A DNA stretch of 64,000 nt from Atkinsonella hypoxylon (GCA_000729835.1 JFHB01000092.1:1-64000), one strand, 5' to 3'. Shown: positions 44,361-57,931, numbered from the stretch's first letter. Notes: a model not told the origin generated them from the letters alone. A program made the numbers and translations.

Positions 44361-46193
44361 AAAGTCACACAGTCTCATTTATGCCCAACTATGTCTAATA
44401 ATTTCCAACAGGCCCGCAGAGGTAGCTCTTAGATGAAAACCTCGTATTCATAATTCCACGCTAACGTCAAGTCCCTGCGACCATCGGATAGGATGTGCAC
44501 TCTATCTTTGCTCGCCACACCGATTTCTTGTGATAGCGACCACTTGAAAAGCCCTTATGATATAGATTTCCTTGAGGTAAGCCTCACTCGGATTTAATAG
44601 AAGGTCTAAAAATATGTTCACAGAGTGTCTAACAAATTTACTATCAGAGAAAGTGTATGCTACAAGACCTTGTCGAATTAGCAAATAGCACCAAGCTCTG
44701 GCTAGAAATCGGCGTGGCGCGCGATGCTGAATAGACAGCATGGCACTAGTGGCCGGAGGGTTTCTTATCCCACTTTTGCTTCTGTCTGATTAGATGAGAA
44801 GAAGCTATAAAGCTGCCGGCATAACTGAGCGCATCAGATTCGATTCGAGACCTTCTCTTCTCCAGGTCTCACAGTTTCTTTGGCTGGGATGACTTCAACC
44901 TGATATCAAGTATCGTCAGAGATTATCCATCCAATCAAGCAAGCTCTCTGTGAAGTATTTACTCTGTACTACTCATTCGCGGTGTATTCAAAGCACCAGC
45001 TTATTATGCAAATTACGATGAGTTGCATCGTGAGTGTCGCATCTGTAGCGTTCCGGCTTATCCGAGAGGCATCAATAACTATCAAGGTCTAACAACGAGA
45101 GATCTAGACTCAGGGCTGGCCAGCAGGTGCTATCAACTACTGCCCCTCGGCAGATGTCAGTTTCTTCAATCATTAGTTTATTGTCAAAAGCCTAATGTAC
45201 AGGCCATTATTGCCAGTCTACTTCGAATCACAGGATCTCGTTGATATGCCTTAGGCAGCTATGGAACATGTCTGTATTGTGGGAATACCAACTAGGTTTA
45301 AAACTGAAGTCATACCTTCGCATGCAGGATATGTCAAGGAACTTCGTCAGCTCCACTCAATATAGAACGTGATTGAAATGCGCACTCGTGTGATGCTGAA
45401 GTTGTTCATTATAGCCGCTGTACCGATGATACTGTACAGGCGGCATTGAGTGCTAAAACATCACTTTGAAACAATTTCTAAAATAAGGGGGGGAAAATGC
45501 GTAAGTACTTGGTTCAAAAATCAGGGGAAGGTAAAGTATCTTGGTAGCTGGGGTTAGAATGGATGTACCAGAGCTGGATACCCGTACGAAGGAGTAACGT
45601 CCGAGATTTCGGAAAACCCCGACGATGCCCCTTCCCACCCTCAACCTGTCACCGGACCTGACCGAAGATTTGGGCCCCCCTGTTGCGGGGACCTAACCTA
45701 ACCTAACCATTGCGTATACCTCGCTTGGCCATGACCAGCTCTGCTTTATCACAATAATATAACTTATTTTATATTAGTCTAATTATGGGAGGGACTATTC
45801 GAGTCTATTCTAATACGTAAGCTAGCGAAACTGTGTATTCTTTTACAAAAGAGGTATATAGTAGGTCACGCGAGCTGTATATATTGGTCAGCTTAGGTCG
45901 ACGCAATGGTCGGGCATGGGAGCGGCAATAACTAGTGGGATTGACACACAAATCTTCGGTCAGCTCGGGTGACAAGGGGTGGATGGTTGGAAATGCAACC
46001 AGATCCCTGAATTGTTTTGCAAATCTAGAAAGTACCAACTAATCAATATGACCTTGCAGGGTTATCTTAAGACGTCATCATACATCAGCCAAATATATAA
46101 AATGGATCTAAACTAAAGTCCCTCTCATCCATATAGTGCTATCTACTCCGTAAACTTACCAATAACAGTCTCGCTCTCGTTGCCGACAAAACT
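44361..46193. other. Gene-free AT-rich stretch
   Basis: No supported gene. cctaacctaacctaacc at 45692-45708 is a short telomere-like run. TACTCCGTA is at 46144-46152. Confidence 0.4.
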
Positions 46194-46494
46194 ATGAAGT
46201 ACTTCGCGTGTCGTGATAAGCGTGTCCCTTCTTCCGTCTTCACCTATTTTCGTACGACCATTCAGGGATTATGTTGCACACACCTATAAGGGCTCACAGA
46301 GTGATTCCGGCCCCGAAAGAAACCGGCATGCTGAAAGTTTAATATTTACCAACTACCTGCGAGAACATACATATTCTAGTGGAAGGACAGGCAATATAAG
46401 AACCAGCAGCAGTAAAAGTCACACCACTCTGACTTCGTTTATCAATCACTTACGAAAAAGCTACAGAGCTACGGAGTATCCTGTACTAGCATAG
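46194..46494 (+). pseudogene. Possible frameshifted small secreted protein relic
   Basis: ATG 46194 opens MKYFAC, a common start of fungal secreted proteins, but that frame soon stops. Moving one base on, the next frame continues ISVSLLPSSPIF, a hydrophobic core, and stays open to 46494. A single frameshift in a signal peptide would explain this. The remainder shows no family I recognise, and it includes a TACGGAGTA word (46470-46478). Confidence 0.25.
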
Positions 46495-46615
46495 TTTACC
46501 GCACTGCCAGAGTGTGCTTCTTCTTTACTCCCAACAAGCCGAGTAGTGCCTAAAGAGTACTTTTGTCTATGTGGGGAGTTGCATAGTTAACTAGGGGTCA
46601 GCCTAGGCCGTCTCT

Positions 46616-46837
46616 TTGCGTGCCATCCGGCAAGGCGCCAACCAGGTCGCCGGCTTCACTTTCGCACAATACACAGGAGACATTGACCTCGTTGCCCAAC
46701 AGGGGCCATATAGCCCACTGTCTGACGAACCGAATTGTAGCTTCAAGTATCGCGGTCCCTTGTTCAAGTGCCAGATCGCACTCAAAGGGCTCGAGATTAA
46801 CTACTCCGTCTTCCGTAGACAAAACAATACGAGGTAG
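46616..46837 (+). pseudogene. Unrecognised protein-like fragment
   Basis: A 73-codon frame reads more like protein than its surroundings (GFTFAQYTGDIDLVAQQG, PLSDEPNCSFKYRGPLFKC) and its base composition is more GC-rich than the flanks. No intact start or partner exon is visible. It could be the decayed 3' part of the relic at 46194-46494 or an unrelated fragment. Confidence 0.25.
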
Positions 46838-47649
46838 GTTTTACATAATTAACGTTTTGCGCTAATGCGAAGTAGCGGCCCGGTTTATCCGGAAGTGAGC
46901 ATATTTTAGGACTGAAGGGAAGCCCTCCTGTTTTAGGACAAGTGTGATATCGATGCAACGTTCAAAGCTTATCGAGTCCGAACCGGGCTTTCTCCCCTCT
47001 TGTAAACACATAGTTAACTAGTATTTCTCATCGTATCAACGGGTATCAAGTCGTGGCCTTCGACCTTACAAAGTCCTCAGAGTACATCACCACATTTCCT
47101 AACCAATCGTCACTGATAAATTTAGGATTCTAGCAAATGATTATTTCTGCACTTGGCAATTCATTCAACACAGCCTAAAGCCCGGTCCTAAAAAAAATCG
47201 CCCAATGCCAAATTATCATTCCAATGAACCTGTTTTTGCAGGTGCATTGTGCCCTGGCCAGCAAGTAATGCTTGAGAGATACCGGAATAGTATTCTATTC
47301 GAGATGCCCCTTCGTGACATGTTCTGCCATGTGTAGCACCTGAATTCAATCAGGAACAGAGGGGAATGTCTCCAACAATGTGCGGTGAGGAAGATGTCCT
47401 AGCATCATTGTACAGCAATGCTTGCGCACTTGTTGGACAACGGTCTAGATCTTCAGTCTAGTCTTTTCCTCAACATCCGTCAACCGTGTCAGCGAACCTA
47501 GGTCACGAAGGGGCTTATCGGCCAGCCAAAAGACCGGCCGCTATGCCTCGCCGTTGGCACTCGTTCAAAGTCACACGTGAACCCGTTCCGTCTATCGTTC
47601 ATATCATGGTCATATCTAACATGTAGACTAAGTCATCATAAGTGCACAT
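46838..47649. other. Gene-free stretch
   Basis: No gene or clear repeat recognised; 3' flank of the ene-reductase gene. Confidence 0.4.
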
Positions 47650-49192
<1,543 letters not shown>

Positions 49193-50035
49193 GATGCTTC
49201 TTTCTCTGTGACTGTTGTTGTTCCTGCTGGATAGGGTCACTACAAAGTGAGGAGTATGACTAGTTAACTAACTAGATGATGAGAAGAATCCTGACAGCAA
49301 GAGACCCATCTTCAACCAATCGCATGGACCCCTTAACCGAGAAATACATGAAAAGACAGATCAACCCTGTATAGCCCATCGGCCACTGCTCCACAACTGT
49401 GAAGATGATACGATCTGGATGAGGAGTTGCCTCTTGCTTGTTGTGATATGACGGAGACATGGCATTGTCTTTATGCTGTAGCTCGCTATTGCTTGAGTAA
49501 TCTCCTGAAAATGGCGTCTTTTACTTATCCAATTCCTCATCCTTTAACGACGTTGTAACGTCCCAAATCCCTTTATATCTTTCGTAATCCTAAATGGCAT
49601 TTAATCCTCGGCAATTGCCCATGAGGTGCGGTGGAGCGGAACTAACCCATGCGGTAACCCGCCTTCCGCAGTTCATTTCCCATTTCATTGGCCGCTAGCC
49701 CACCCGATCGACCCACCTAAGCCGATTTGCTCCCGCACATACCTACGCAATGTCAGGTGACTGCTTGTGGGCTTTGCATCCAGGCAGCCCGTTCAGCCTC
49801 CGTATGCCATCGCAAATGACTACAGAACAAGGGGAAAAAAAAGAAAGAGTAGAGTAGAAACCAAATGTATCCAATTACTTCTCGCAGAAGAAATCTTCTT
49901 CAACTCATTCTTCGTACAAATAAGAATTGCACTTGATACACTCCACATCCACCGTCGCCACAGCTCCGCCTTCATATACAGGGACGCCCTTCACCCTCAC
50001 ATCGCGCATTCTCAAATCTACATCCCGAACAAGCA
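49193..50035. other. Divergent promoter region
   Basis: Shared upstream region of the minus-strand ene-reductase and the plus-strand DsbA-like gene, about 840 bp. I see no further gene. An A-rich patch (49833-49846) precedes the DsbA-like gene. Confidence 0.4.
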
Positions 50036-50713
50036 ATGACCGTGTTCCGAATCGTCGTCACCTCGGACACTGTGTGTCCATGGTGCTACGTCGGCCGTCG
50101 CCAGCTCCAGAAGGCTCAAAAGCTATGGACCGACCAGCACCCCAATGATTCCTTCAACGTCACCTACACGCCATACCAGCTGAACCCGGACTCGGCTTCC
50201 GGCCCCGGTCACTCCAAGGATAAGCAGCAATTTTACCTGAGCAAGTTTGGCGCCGAGCGAACGGCCATGGTGCAACAACGACTCTTGGACATTGGCCAGA
50301 AGCTAGACATTCGGTTCAAATTCGGCGGGAAGACGGGCAACACGCGTGATTCGCATCGTCTGGTGCAGTTGGCCAAAAAGCATGGTAATGAGGCCGAGCT
50401 CAAGGCCGTGGATGGCCTATTTGCGGCTTATTTCGAAAAGGAGCAGGACATTACCGAGTATGACACGCTGAGGGGCGTGGCAAGGCAGGCGGGCATCGCG
50501 GACGAGGAGTTTCAGAGGGCCATCGTGGATGGCGACGAAGGCGGCAAGGAGGTCGATGATGCGGTCGTGCGGGCGAGATTGGACGGTGTGAGCGGAGTGC
50601 CGAATTATGTGATACAGGGAAAGCATAGAATCAATGGTGGTCAAGACGCTCTGGCGTTTATGCAGGTCTTTGAGAAGATCAAGGAATTGGAGGAGGAATC
50701 ATTGCGTGGATAG
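50036..50713 (+). CDS. DsbA/FrnE-like thioredoxin-fold oxidoreductase
   Basis: Single exon, 225 aa. The thioredoxin fold starts FRIVVTSDTVCPWCYVGRRQL, with Cys14-Pro-Trp-Cys17 as redox centre. A helical insert follows and GVSGVPNYVIQGKHRINGGQ supplies the cis-proline loop. The order matches the DSBA-like/FrnE family (polyketide-biosynthesis FrnE relatives and 2-hydroxychromene-2-carboxylate isomerase kin). There is no signal peptide, so it is cytosolic, with a probable role in thiol-disulphide or glutathione chemistry. It ends 100 bp from the convergent phospholipase D-like gene. Confidence 0.85.
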   Translation: MTVFRIVVTSDTVCPWCYVGRRQLQKAQKLWTDQHPNDSFNVTYTPYQLNPDSASGPGHSKDKQQFYLSKFGAERTAMVQQRLLDIGQKLDIRFKFGGKTGNTRDSHRLVQLAKKHGNEAELKAVDGLFAAYFEKEQDITEYDTLRGVARQAGIADEEFQRAIVDGDEGGKEVDDAVVRARLDGVSGVPNYVIQGKHRINGGQDALAFMQVFEKIKELEEESLRG

Positions 50714-50812
50714 TTAGATGTGGAAAACCTCTCATACGCGCTTGCTAGGCTTAGAATTGAATGGTATATATATATGTAGCCTGAATGTGAACAGCGTCAT
50801 TAGAGGGGCTCT

Positions 50813-52285
50813 TTACGAATCGCGAGGGGACCGGTAAAACACCTCCATCCTCTTGTCTAAAACCCCATCCCAAAGCTTGTGCCAATCCATCCCTGGCATA
50901 TAAAATAAAACACCAAGCTCCTGGCTCGTCCACCAACTTGCTCTATCCATGTTTCCGGATCCCAAAACAAGATACTCACCGTCCACCATGGTCATCTTGA
51001 AATGGCTGACAACTGGCTCATCGTCCAAGTCTTTCCTTTGTATCGACGATTTATAGTACAAAATCTCCAGCGAACCGGGATAGACGGGTTGCGCTTCGGT
51101 GTCCGGCGCTTGGCTGTTTCTTTCTCGCAGCTTCTGGTAGTTGCTGACAAACTTCTTCAAACACAGCGACGTCGTCGTTCCGGCCGTGACGAGCTGCTCG
51201 ATCAGCATCATGCACTTGTTGGTCCGAATTTGTACATTGACTCCTCTACCCAGGGCTTGTAGAAGGGCGTCGAAAACTGGCCACGACGTAACATTTGGGG
51301 TTACGATACTGATTTCGCGGCGAGCGTTGGTAAATAATGTCAGTAACGCGGCATTCAGAGGCGTCATGGGCGGGTTTGAATACGACAGGAATGGGAAGAA
51401 GCTGAATCTAGGGTTTCTGTGATGCGGCGACGGCAACAAGACAGTGGGAACCGGCTTGTTGCTGGCTATTTTGAGAGACTGGGTTGCTGACGTGTCGTCC
51501 TCCTGTAAGAATCCCGTTCCACTGTTTGTAGTATCTGCACTGTGAGAACTGCCCTCTTCTCCAGAATTTGCGTGATTTCCATGCTCATCCATGCTTGCAG
51601 ACTCCAGACTCTTTTCTAAACCAGCACCCCAGACTCTCTTGTGGAAGACAGTCAATGTCTCGACAACGTCTCCTTTCAATTCGACACATCCCTCAAACCA
51701 GCTCTCCCAACTCACGTTGCAACTTGGCACGAAAGCTGTTTTCTCGTCAATGATGACATACTTCGGGTGCATCACGCTGACTGGCGTGAAGAACAGGCTT
51801 TTGACCGTCAGCTGGATTCCTCCGCTCGTAAGTGTTTCTTCATCCGGAAGACCTAGCTTAGTCCATCTGAATGATGGATGTATTTCTCCATCTTGAGAAG
51901 AGGTATGAAACAGCTTTTGAAACAGACCCCACGAGGAGAAGCCAATCGTGACTTTGAGGGGGTGAGATGCAGTACCGCCAGCTCTCCTCGAAGCTGCCAA
52001 TTGTATCAAGGTGTCCTTGATGGCGTCCAGGGTAGGAGACGTAGCCCAGTAGCACGTCACAAAATATATGGAGGTTTTTGCGTTGAGCATGGCAGGTAAT
52101 ATGCCTCGCTTGAAAACCGCCTCGCCCGTACCAACATAAAATGTTTGTGGAGAGCTTGTGGTGATAAGGGACTCAGGATCGCGAGCATAGTAACTCGGGA
52201 AGTCTCGGAGCTGTTCGGTCTGATAGGAAAGCAGTAACTCCTTCCACGGCAGCACAAAATCGGATGGTAATTGAGAGGAATTCAT
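50813..52285 (-). CDS. Phospholipase D-family protein with two HKD motifs
   Basis: Single exon, 490 aa. Two catalytic motifs are complete: MHPKYVIIDEKTAFVPSCN (His173, Lys175, Asp180) and SHFKMTMVDGEYLVLGSGNMD (His428, Lys430, Asp435). The hydrophilic, Ser-rich segment near 235-275 is a likely disordered insert. The pair of HxKxxxxD motifs defines the PLD superfamily (phosphodiesterases and transphosphatidylases such as PLD, cardiolipin synthase and related nucleases). The short length and lack of PX/PH domains exclude the classic Spo14 type. There is no clear signal peptide. Substrate unknown. Confidence 0.85.
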   Translation of the reverse strand: MNSSQLPSDFVLPWKELLLSYQTEQLRDFPSYYARDPESLITTSSPQTFYVGTGEAVFKRGILPAMLNAKTSIYFVTCYWATSPTLDAIKDTLIQLAASRRAGGTASHPLKVTIGFSSWGLFQKLFHTSSQDGEIHPSFRWTKLGLPDEETLTSGGIQLTVKSLFFTPVSVMHPKYVIIDEKTAFVPSCNVSWESWFEGCVELKGDVVETLTVFHKRVWGAGLEKSLESASMDEHGNHANSGEEGSSHSADTTNSGTGFLQEDDTSATQSLKIASNKPVPTVLLPSPHHRNPRFSFFPFLSYSNPPMTPLNAALLTLFTNARREISIVTPNVTSWPVFDALLQALGRGVNVQIRTNKCMMLIEQLVTAGTTTSLCLKKFVSNYQKLRERNSQAPDTEAQPVYPGSLEILYYKSSIQRKDLDDEPVVSHFKMTMVDGEYLVLGSGNMDRASWWTSQELGVLFYMPGMDWHKLWDGVLDKRMEVFYRSPRDS

Positions 52286-52989
52286 TATGATGAGCTCACC
52301 TGGTGTATTGAAGGATGGCGGCGCAAATCTGAGTGAAGGCTCCTTCTGGGGGCAAAAATTGAGAACATCAGTGACGAGAGTTGCAGCTGGCTTAATATAA
52401 TCAATCTGTCTTACATGGGTACGTCACAAAGTGGGTCCTACTTTACCCCAACTCAAACACTTACCTCAAAGGAATTCGGTGCGGCGGCACCACTCATAGA
52501 ATACAAGTGCATGCATCTATCAGGAATAGACTGGTCAGATTGGCAAGACTCGAACTTTGGCAAGTCTATATAGCTATTCACATTCGCTGCAGAAAAACCT
52601 GCATCGAGAGGAGAAGACGCACAATCATCCATTTCACCTGCCCGACTTGCAATAAAGAAGGATATGCATTGGTAAGAAGCTAGCTGGTCATAGTAAGCTT
52701 GGAACTAAGAGCCAGCTTCTGGGGCAGATAATAAATAGGGTTGTAGGGCATCACCCTGCCCACAATGGAATTCATCTCATCTGGCGCTCAGATCGCTGAA
52801 TCCATCTGACCCGAACAAGGCCTCTAGTAGAATCAGTAGTATAGTCAGTGACGAAACAATGTGTGTCTAATCTCAAGTCAACGACTTCATAATTGCAATC
52901 AACAGGAATGTTGATTGCAAAATTTGCGCACATGCACAAGAACGAGGAAACCTTGGCCACTTTTGCAGCAGCGTTGGCCATTGCCCTAG
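52286..52989. other. Intergenic stretch
   Basis: Upstream region of the PLD-like gene and 3' flank of the uncertain gene at 52990-53364. No supported feature. Confidence 0.35.
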
Positions 52990-53364
52990 TCAAGCCAGGT
53001 AGCGCTTATTGCTGACTTCGGAAGCATAGAATGCGGTGGCCCAAAGATCCACGGCCGCATGACGATTGCCTTTCCATGTCGCCATACCTGATCCTACGGG
53101 CGGAGTAGAAGTAGGGCTCAAGCTCGGCGCGTTATTCATAGCAGCACTCTTGGTAAATACAAGCTGAGGGTTTGTACTTGTCGCAGTCGGCCGTGTAGAA
53201 GACGCTGTCCTATGTGCCTCAGGAATGCATAACGCTTGATAGGGATTTTGGGCAACACATGAGCTAGCATCAGGACAGCAGATCGATTCAGCCCAACCTT
53301 GATCACCATACTGCGCCCTAGACGATTGTAAGTAGATGTTGCAGAGTGACAAGAGCCGCCGCGC
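52990..53364 (-). CDS. Partial hypothetical protein with CBM1-like cysteine pattern
   Basis: An open frame whose 5' end coincides with a possible splice acceptor (TTTTATAG before 53364). It holds YGDQGWAESICCPDASSC and NPYQALCIPEA, a spacing reminiscent of fungal cysteine-rich or CBM1-like segments in secreted proteins. A Ser/Thr/Pro-rich linker follows. No convincing upstream exon was found: the nearest ATG-led frame (53548, MANFNQSNRAG) is open across the junction but in another phase. It could be a real secreted protein with an unresolved first exon, or a relic. Confidence 0.3.
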   Translation of the reverse strand, partial: ARRLLSLCNIYLQSSRAQYGDQGWAESICCPDASSCVAQNPYQALCIPEAHRTASSTRPTATSTNPQLVFTKSAAMNNAPSLSPTSTPPVGSGMATWKGNRHAAVDLWATAFYASEVSNKRYLA

Positions 53365-53548
53365 CTATAAAACACCAAAAGCTCACAGAAAACTGTCTTT
53401 TATCAGCGGGAGCGCTGGCTGTTAGATGGCAGCAAAGTGAGCCCTCCAATTCTTTTTGAGTCCATGATTGTGTAAGAAAGCGTTCGAAGAACCGATGTTG
53501 ACGGACAACCTTGTGGCCTGCTCTGTTGCTTTGATTAAAGTTCGCCAT

Positions 53549-54504
53549 TATTCGGGTCGTAACTAGCTCTTGTATGAGCAGATACTATTTACGTTCCCTA
53601 TCTATCGTTGGTAAGACAACTCAAATCGGGTGAATCTGACAAAAGGCAGACGGGATGCATCCATTCGGCAGAGTCGTCAAGATCAAGTAAGATCAAGTAG
53701 ATTTCCAATTCCCACTAAGCGTCTTTCCCAGAAATGATCTGTCGAGTTCGGCAACTTGGGGCATCAACCCAATTCTGGTGAGCTACCACGAAGGAATTCA
53801 TCATATAGAGAATATTCTGTCCTTTGCTGATTCTCTTCAAGTAGCCATCCGTGCCGAATTATATGATCAGAAATGAAACGTCAGTACAGGGCCGATTTGC
53901 CGTCAATGGTCCCAGACAAACAGAAATAGGAAGGTGCTCATTGCGGTCTCCGTTCATACAGACAAGACACCCTCTCCCTGTGAATAGTCGACATCCAATG
54001 GAGTACAGCAACTGGGCCAGCTAAATCCTGGCAACGCTGGGATCGCAGCTTCTGAACCGGGACATAGGACATCCTGATGACATATTAACATACATACGTC
54101 TCTTGCAAGATCGCTCCGTCAGGAACAGCTGGCCCTGAAGTGGAGTACATAAGTACTGTCCAACACAGCCTGTTGTAGGTCGGTCAGGCTATGTCGCCGC
54201 ATTGTATCATGTGAGCGGAGTTGATTCCAGCGAGCCAGACCTGGTGTGTTGGACTGGAGAGGTTGATGTGGAAATTTTGGACTTTGGACTGGGCACCGTT
54301 GACCTCCACGCGGTTGGCTATTCATGCTCACCGCCTTGCAGCTTCGCGGCAGAAAGTGATGGCCCCCTTTCTTGCAGGGTCACTCGGAGTAGAGCATCCA
54401 AGCCAGGGGTGGTGAACGGCGACTCTTGACTTTGTTGCCGCCCGGCTGATCGAGAGCGAAAACCGTTTGCTTGAGTGCCGGCTGCCTTTGCTCGCTCGCC
54501 CAGC
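53549..54504. other. Intergenic stretch upstream of AP-2 mu
   Basis: I see no supported gene. The last 200 bp should hold the AP-2 mu promoter. Confidence 0.4.
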
Positions 54505-55942
54505 ATGATCTCCGGCGTCCTCATTTTCAACCAAAAGGGCGAGAACCTAATCTTCCGCGCTTTTCGCAATGACTGCCGGCCCCGCCTCGCTGATGTCTTC
54601 CGCATCCAGGTCATCTCCAATGCCCAAGTCCGCTCGCCAATTCTGACCCTAGGTAGCACTACCTTTAGCCATGTTAAGCACGAAAACATCTACCTTGTGG
54701 CCATCACCAAAAGCAATGCAAATGCTGCCCTCGTCTTTGAATTTCTGTACCGGTTGATCCAGCTTGGCAAGGGGTATTTTGGCAAGTTTGACGAAGAGGC
54801 TGTCAAGAACAACTTTGTGCTGGTTTACGAGCTGTTAGATGGTTTGTGGAAATCAAAGCTACATTGTTTCTGACTCGATGAACTTGGCGTCTCTAATTCG
54901 TATTGAATAGAAATTATCGATTTTGGCTATCCGCAGAATACCGAAACCGACACCTTGAAAATGTACATCACCACAGAAGGGGTCAAATCGGAAACGAGAC
55001 CAGAAGATACTTCCAAGATTACAATGCAGGCAACCGGTGCGCTGTCGTGGAGAAAAGCAGACGTTCGATACAGGAAAAATGAGGCGTTCGTAGATGTCAT
55101 TGAAGATGTCAATTTACTTGTGTCTGCAACGGGAGCCGTCCTTCGAGCCGACGTCAATGGCCAGATTGTCATGCGAGCCTATTTGTCGGGTACTCCAGAA
55201 TGCAAATTCGGGCTCAACGACCGGCTTTTATTGGACAATGACGGCCTCCTGACTCTTCCAAGTGGGAACAGAATGGGTACAAAGGCATCCAAGGCCGCAG
55301 CTGGTAGCGTTTCTCTCGAGGATTGTCAATTCCATCAGTGTGTTAAGCTTGGTAAATTCGACACCGACCGGATCATCAGCTTCGTGCCGCCCGATGGAGA
55401 ATTCGAACTTATGCGCTATCGAGCTACGGAAAATGTCAATCTTCCGTTCAAGGTCCACGCCATTGTCAACGAGGTCGGACGCACCAAAGTCGAGTACAGT
55501 ATAGGCGTCAAGGCAAATTTTGGCTCAAAGCTCTTTGCCACAAACGTAATTGTGCGCATCCCAACCCCATTGAACACCGCAAAGATTATTGAGCGCGTTA
55601 CACAAGGCAAGGCAAAGTACGAGCCTAGTGAAAATTGTATCGTCTGGAAGATTGGTAGGTTCACCGGCCAGAGCGAGTATGTTCTCAGTGCCGAGGCTCT
55701 CCTTACCAGCATGACGAACCAGCGGGCATGGAGTCGTCCTCCCTTGAGCATGAACTTCAGTCTACTCATGTTCACCAGCTCGGGTCTCCTGGTCCGATAC
55801 CTCAAGGTATTCGAGAAGAGCAATTATTCTAGTGTGAAGTGGGTTCGATACATGACACGGGCGGGCTCGTACGAAATCAGGTGAGTCCTTGCTTCTATGA
55901 CAAGCTCTAAATAAACCACGACTGACGCATCGCAGGTTCTAA
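54505..55942 (+). CDS. apm4: AP-2 adaptor complex mu subunit
   Basis: Exons 54505-54841, 54911-55880 and 55936-55942 give 437 aa, typical length. The N-terminal longin-like domain starts MISGVLIFNQKGENLIFRAF and includes [21 protein letters not shown], restored by the first splice. The mu homology domain follows (FVDVIEDVNLLVSATGAVLRADVNGQI to VKWVRYMTRAGSYEIRF), which binds YxxPhi cargo and phosphoinositides. MISGVLIF and [19 protein letters not shown] favour AP-2 (Apm4) over AP-1 mu. It acts in clathrin-mediated endocytosis at the plasma membrane. The last exon is only 7 nt and completes Arg-Phe-stop, a conserved mu-chain ending that supports the model. Confidence 0.92.
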
Positions 55943-57502
55943 GTCACTTGCATCTTTGAGGCAAATCATCTATAGGCGTTAAGGATACCCCGGGTCATAT
56001 GAGCGGCATCAGTATATATTAATGTTAAATCACTTCAAAGGAGGCAGTTGCAGGCACATCGAATGGATGGACTCCATTAGCACAAAGGGCAAAGAGGGGA
56101 GAAAACAGGCTAGATCTGATTGATGCTCGGAGCAGCTACAGGCATTGCACAATGACGAAGTTTCACGACCAATTTTTAAGATATATCTCAGGCATGCTAG
56201 TGCTTCAGCCAATAGCGCAATTTACACTGCTGTATGTGACCAACCTTCGGCAATAACCTTTGGGTAAGCCATGGCATGGTCGGCTCACATGATTGTCAAA
56301 CGTTGAATTCAACCATGTCAGCCGGTATGCCACCGAGACATTCCACCCATCCGTGCAACGGACGACTTATCGAGATATCGTGCATTTACCTGTTGTGATA
56401 CGTAATCCATGACTTAGGTACCTTGCACAGGCCGAACTCAGCAATAATAACCCCTGGAGTGGAAGGGTTCGTAACCGAAGCAGTCCTGAGTAGGAACTCG
56501 GAGAGAAGACTTTCAAGGCAAAATTCTTCGCTTTGTTTTTCTTAAACGACACCAGATTGGTTGTTGTTCCCGAATAATCTCGGGTCCGTAAATAGCCCAT
56601 TCCGATCTTTGTTACTCCCGCTCGAGACGCCATCATCGCACGAGATCTCGTTCCATTGTGCACCTCGATACCGAGAGCGTGGTTCTCGGGTCTGTGGCGC
56701 GCAGCTATTACAAACGGGAGCCTCATTGTGCTACCTGCTTCGCATACTGAGTTCCGCGCGTACTCTGTAGCACCTTCATAGAATGCTCAGCCGTAGAGAT
56801 ACATGACACGGTAAGTAGGCACATACGGGATACGAAAGCAGAAGCAATCAAGCATGAACATCACTTGAATGAATCTTGACGAGGGTTTTCTACTAGACGA
56901 GACGTACGAAAAGCGGATTCAAACACATATGAGAGAGCGTGGTCCAAGTCTATGCTCATTACTTGAAAGGACTTCTACCCGGGCGCCCTGGGCGCAATTT
57001 GTGCTACCAAGTCTCGTGCGATTCTGTTCTTTGGGATTCAATAGCTGGGATTACGAGCCTGTCAAGGGATTCTGAAACATTACCGAAAGTCGTAACTTGA
57101 CGCTTCATGGGCATGCTTAACAGCACTACCACAGATATGGAATAGCCACTACGTCGCTTACGGGACCTTGCATGAGCTTCCCAAGCGCAGGATCGCTTAA
57201 TATGTAGAACAGTGATGTTTCTAGATTGCAGTCTTTCTATTCTACGATGGGTCTTGTATGAAGATGGAACTCAACCAGAAAGCTCGTTCTGGATTAGAAC
57301 GTGATACAATGGACAGGGTATCTAGCCTGGTTGAATATTAGACGAGGACTTTGAGAGTGAGGCCTTTCGAGCTCTCAAGTTGGATCCCTTCACCGTCAGT
57401 TCGACGGCCGGCTAGTTCTAGAATGCCATGTTATAAAGAACGTCCATTCCAGTTGGTCCTAATGCTATCTTCGGTTTCAAATCATCAACCACTTCCAAAT
57501 CA
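55943..57502. other. Gene-poor stretch
   Basis: No supported gene. Frames at 56367-56726 and 56869-57075 look like chance ORFs. Confidence 0.4.
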
Positions 57503-57931
57503 ATGGAGTCCTCCTCGTTGTGTTCTGGCAAAACCCACACTGCGGCAATCAGCGAAACATTCATTGCCATGTGCATCGGCCATCCGCGTAACCACCCTTG
57601 CGGGCATACCTCTATTCTCTGGAACTACTGCAGATCGTCCTCGTTCGACACGACGACGGGAGAATCCATGCACTGCGGAAACATAACCTTCGGGCCCTAT
57701 GTCCGAGAACTCAAGTCGGGCTGCCCACTAGCAGAATGCAGGTTCAAAGCCAAGGGGGGGAACTGGATATGCTGCAAATGCCACCGCGGTCCGAACCACC
57801 TGGGATGGTGTACTCAGCCAGTCGTGCGGCTGCGGCGAAAGCTAGGAGGCGATAATGACGATGACGTAGAAGAGGCGAATTGTACTTGCGATCACGGGTG
57901 TTGCGATGAGTGCACTGTGGTGGGTGAGTAG
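57503..57931 (+). CDS. Cysteine-rich hypothetical protein, possible zinc binder
   Basis: 142 aa from ATG 57503; an internal ATG at 57569 (MCIGHPRNHPCGH) may be the real start, giving 120 aa. There are numerous Cys and His: CIGHPRNHPCGH, CPLAECRFKAKGGNWICCKC and CDHGCCDEC, with CxxC-like pairs that fit zinc coordination. There is no signal peptide. An acidic run (GGDNDDDVEE) precedes the last cluster. I have a sense of a multicopy fungal family with this FKAKGGNWICC pattern but cannot name it. The 3' end contains a GTGAGT word; use of it would add only one residue before a stop. Confidence 0.55.
   Translation: MESSSLCSGKTHTAAISETFIAMCIGHPRNHPCGHTSILWNYCRSSSFDTTTGESMHCGNITFGPYVRELKSGCPLAECRFKAKGGNWICCKCHRGPNHLGWCTQPVVRLRRKLGGDNDDDVEEANCTCDHGCCDECTVVGE

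Noticed and set aside
45692..45708. cctaacctaacctaacc looked like telomeric repeat
   Set aside because: Only three 5-6 bp units, not the fungal TTAGGG form, and embedded in ordinary sequence.
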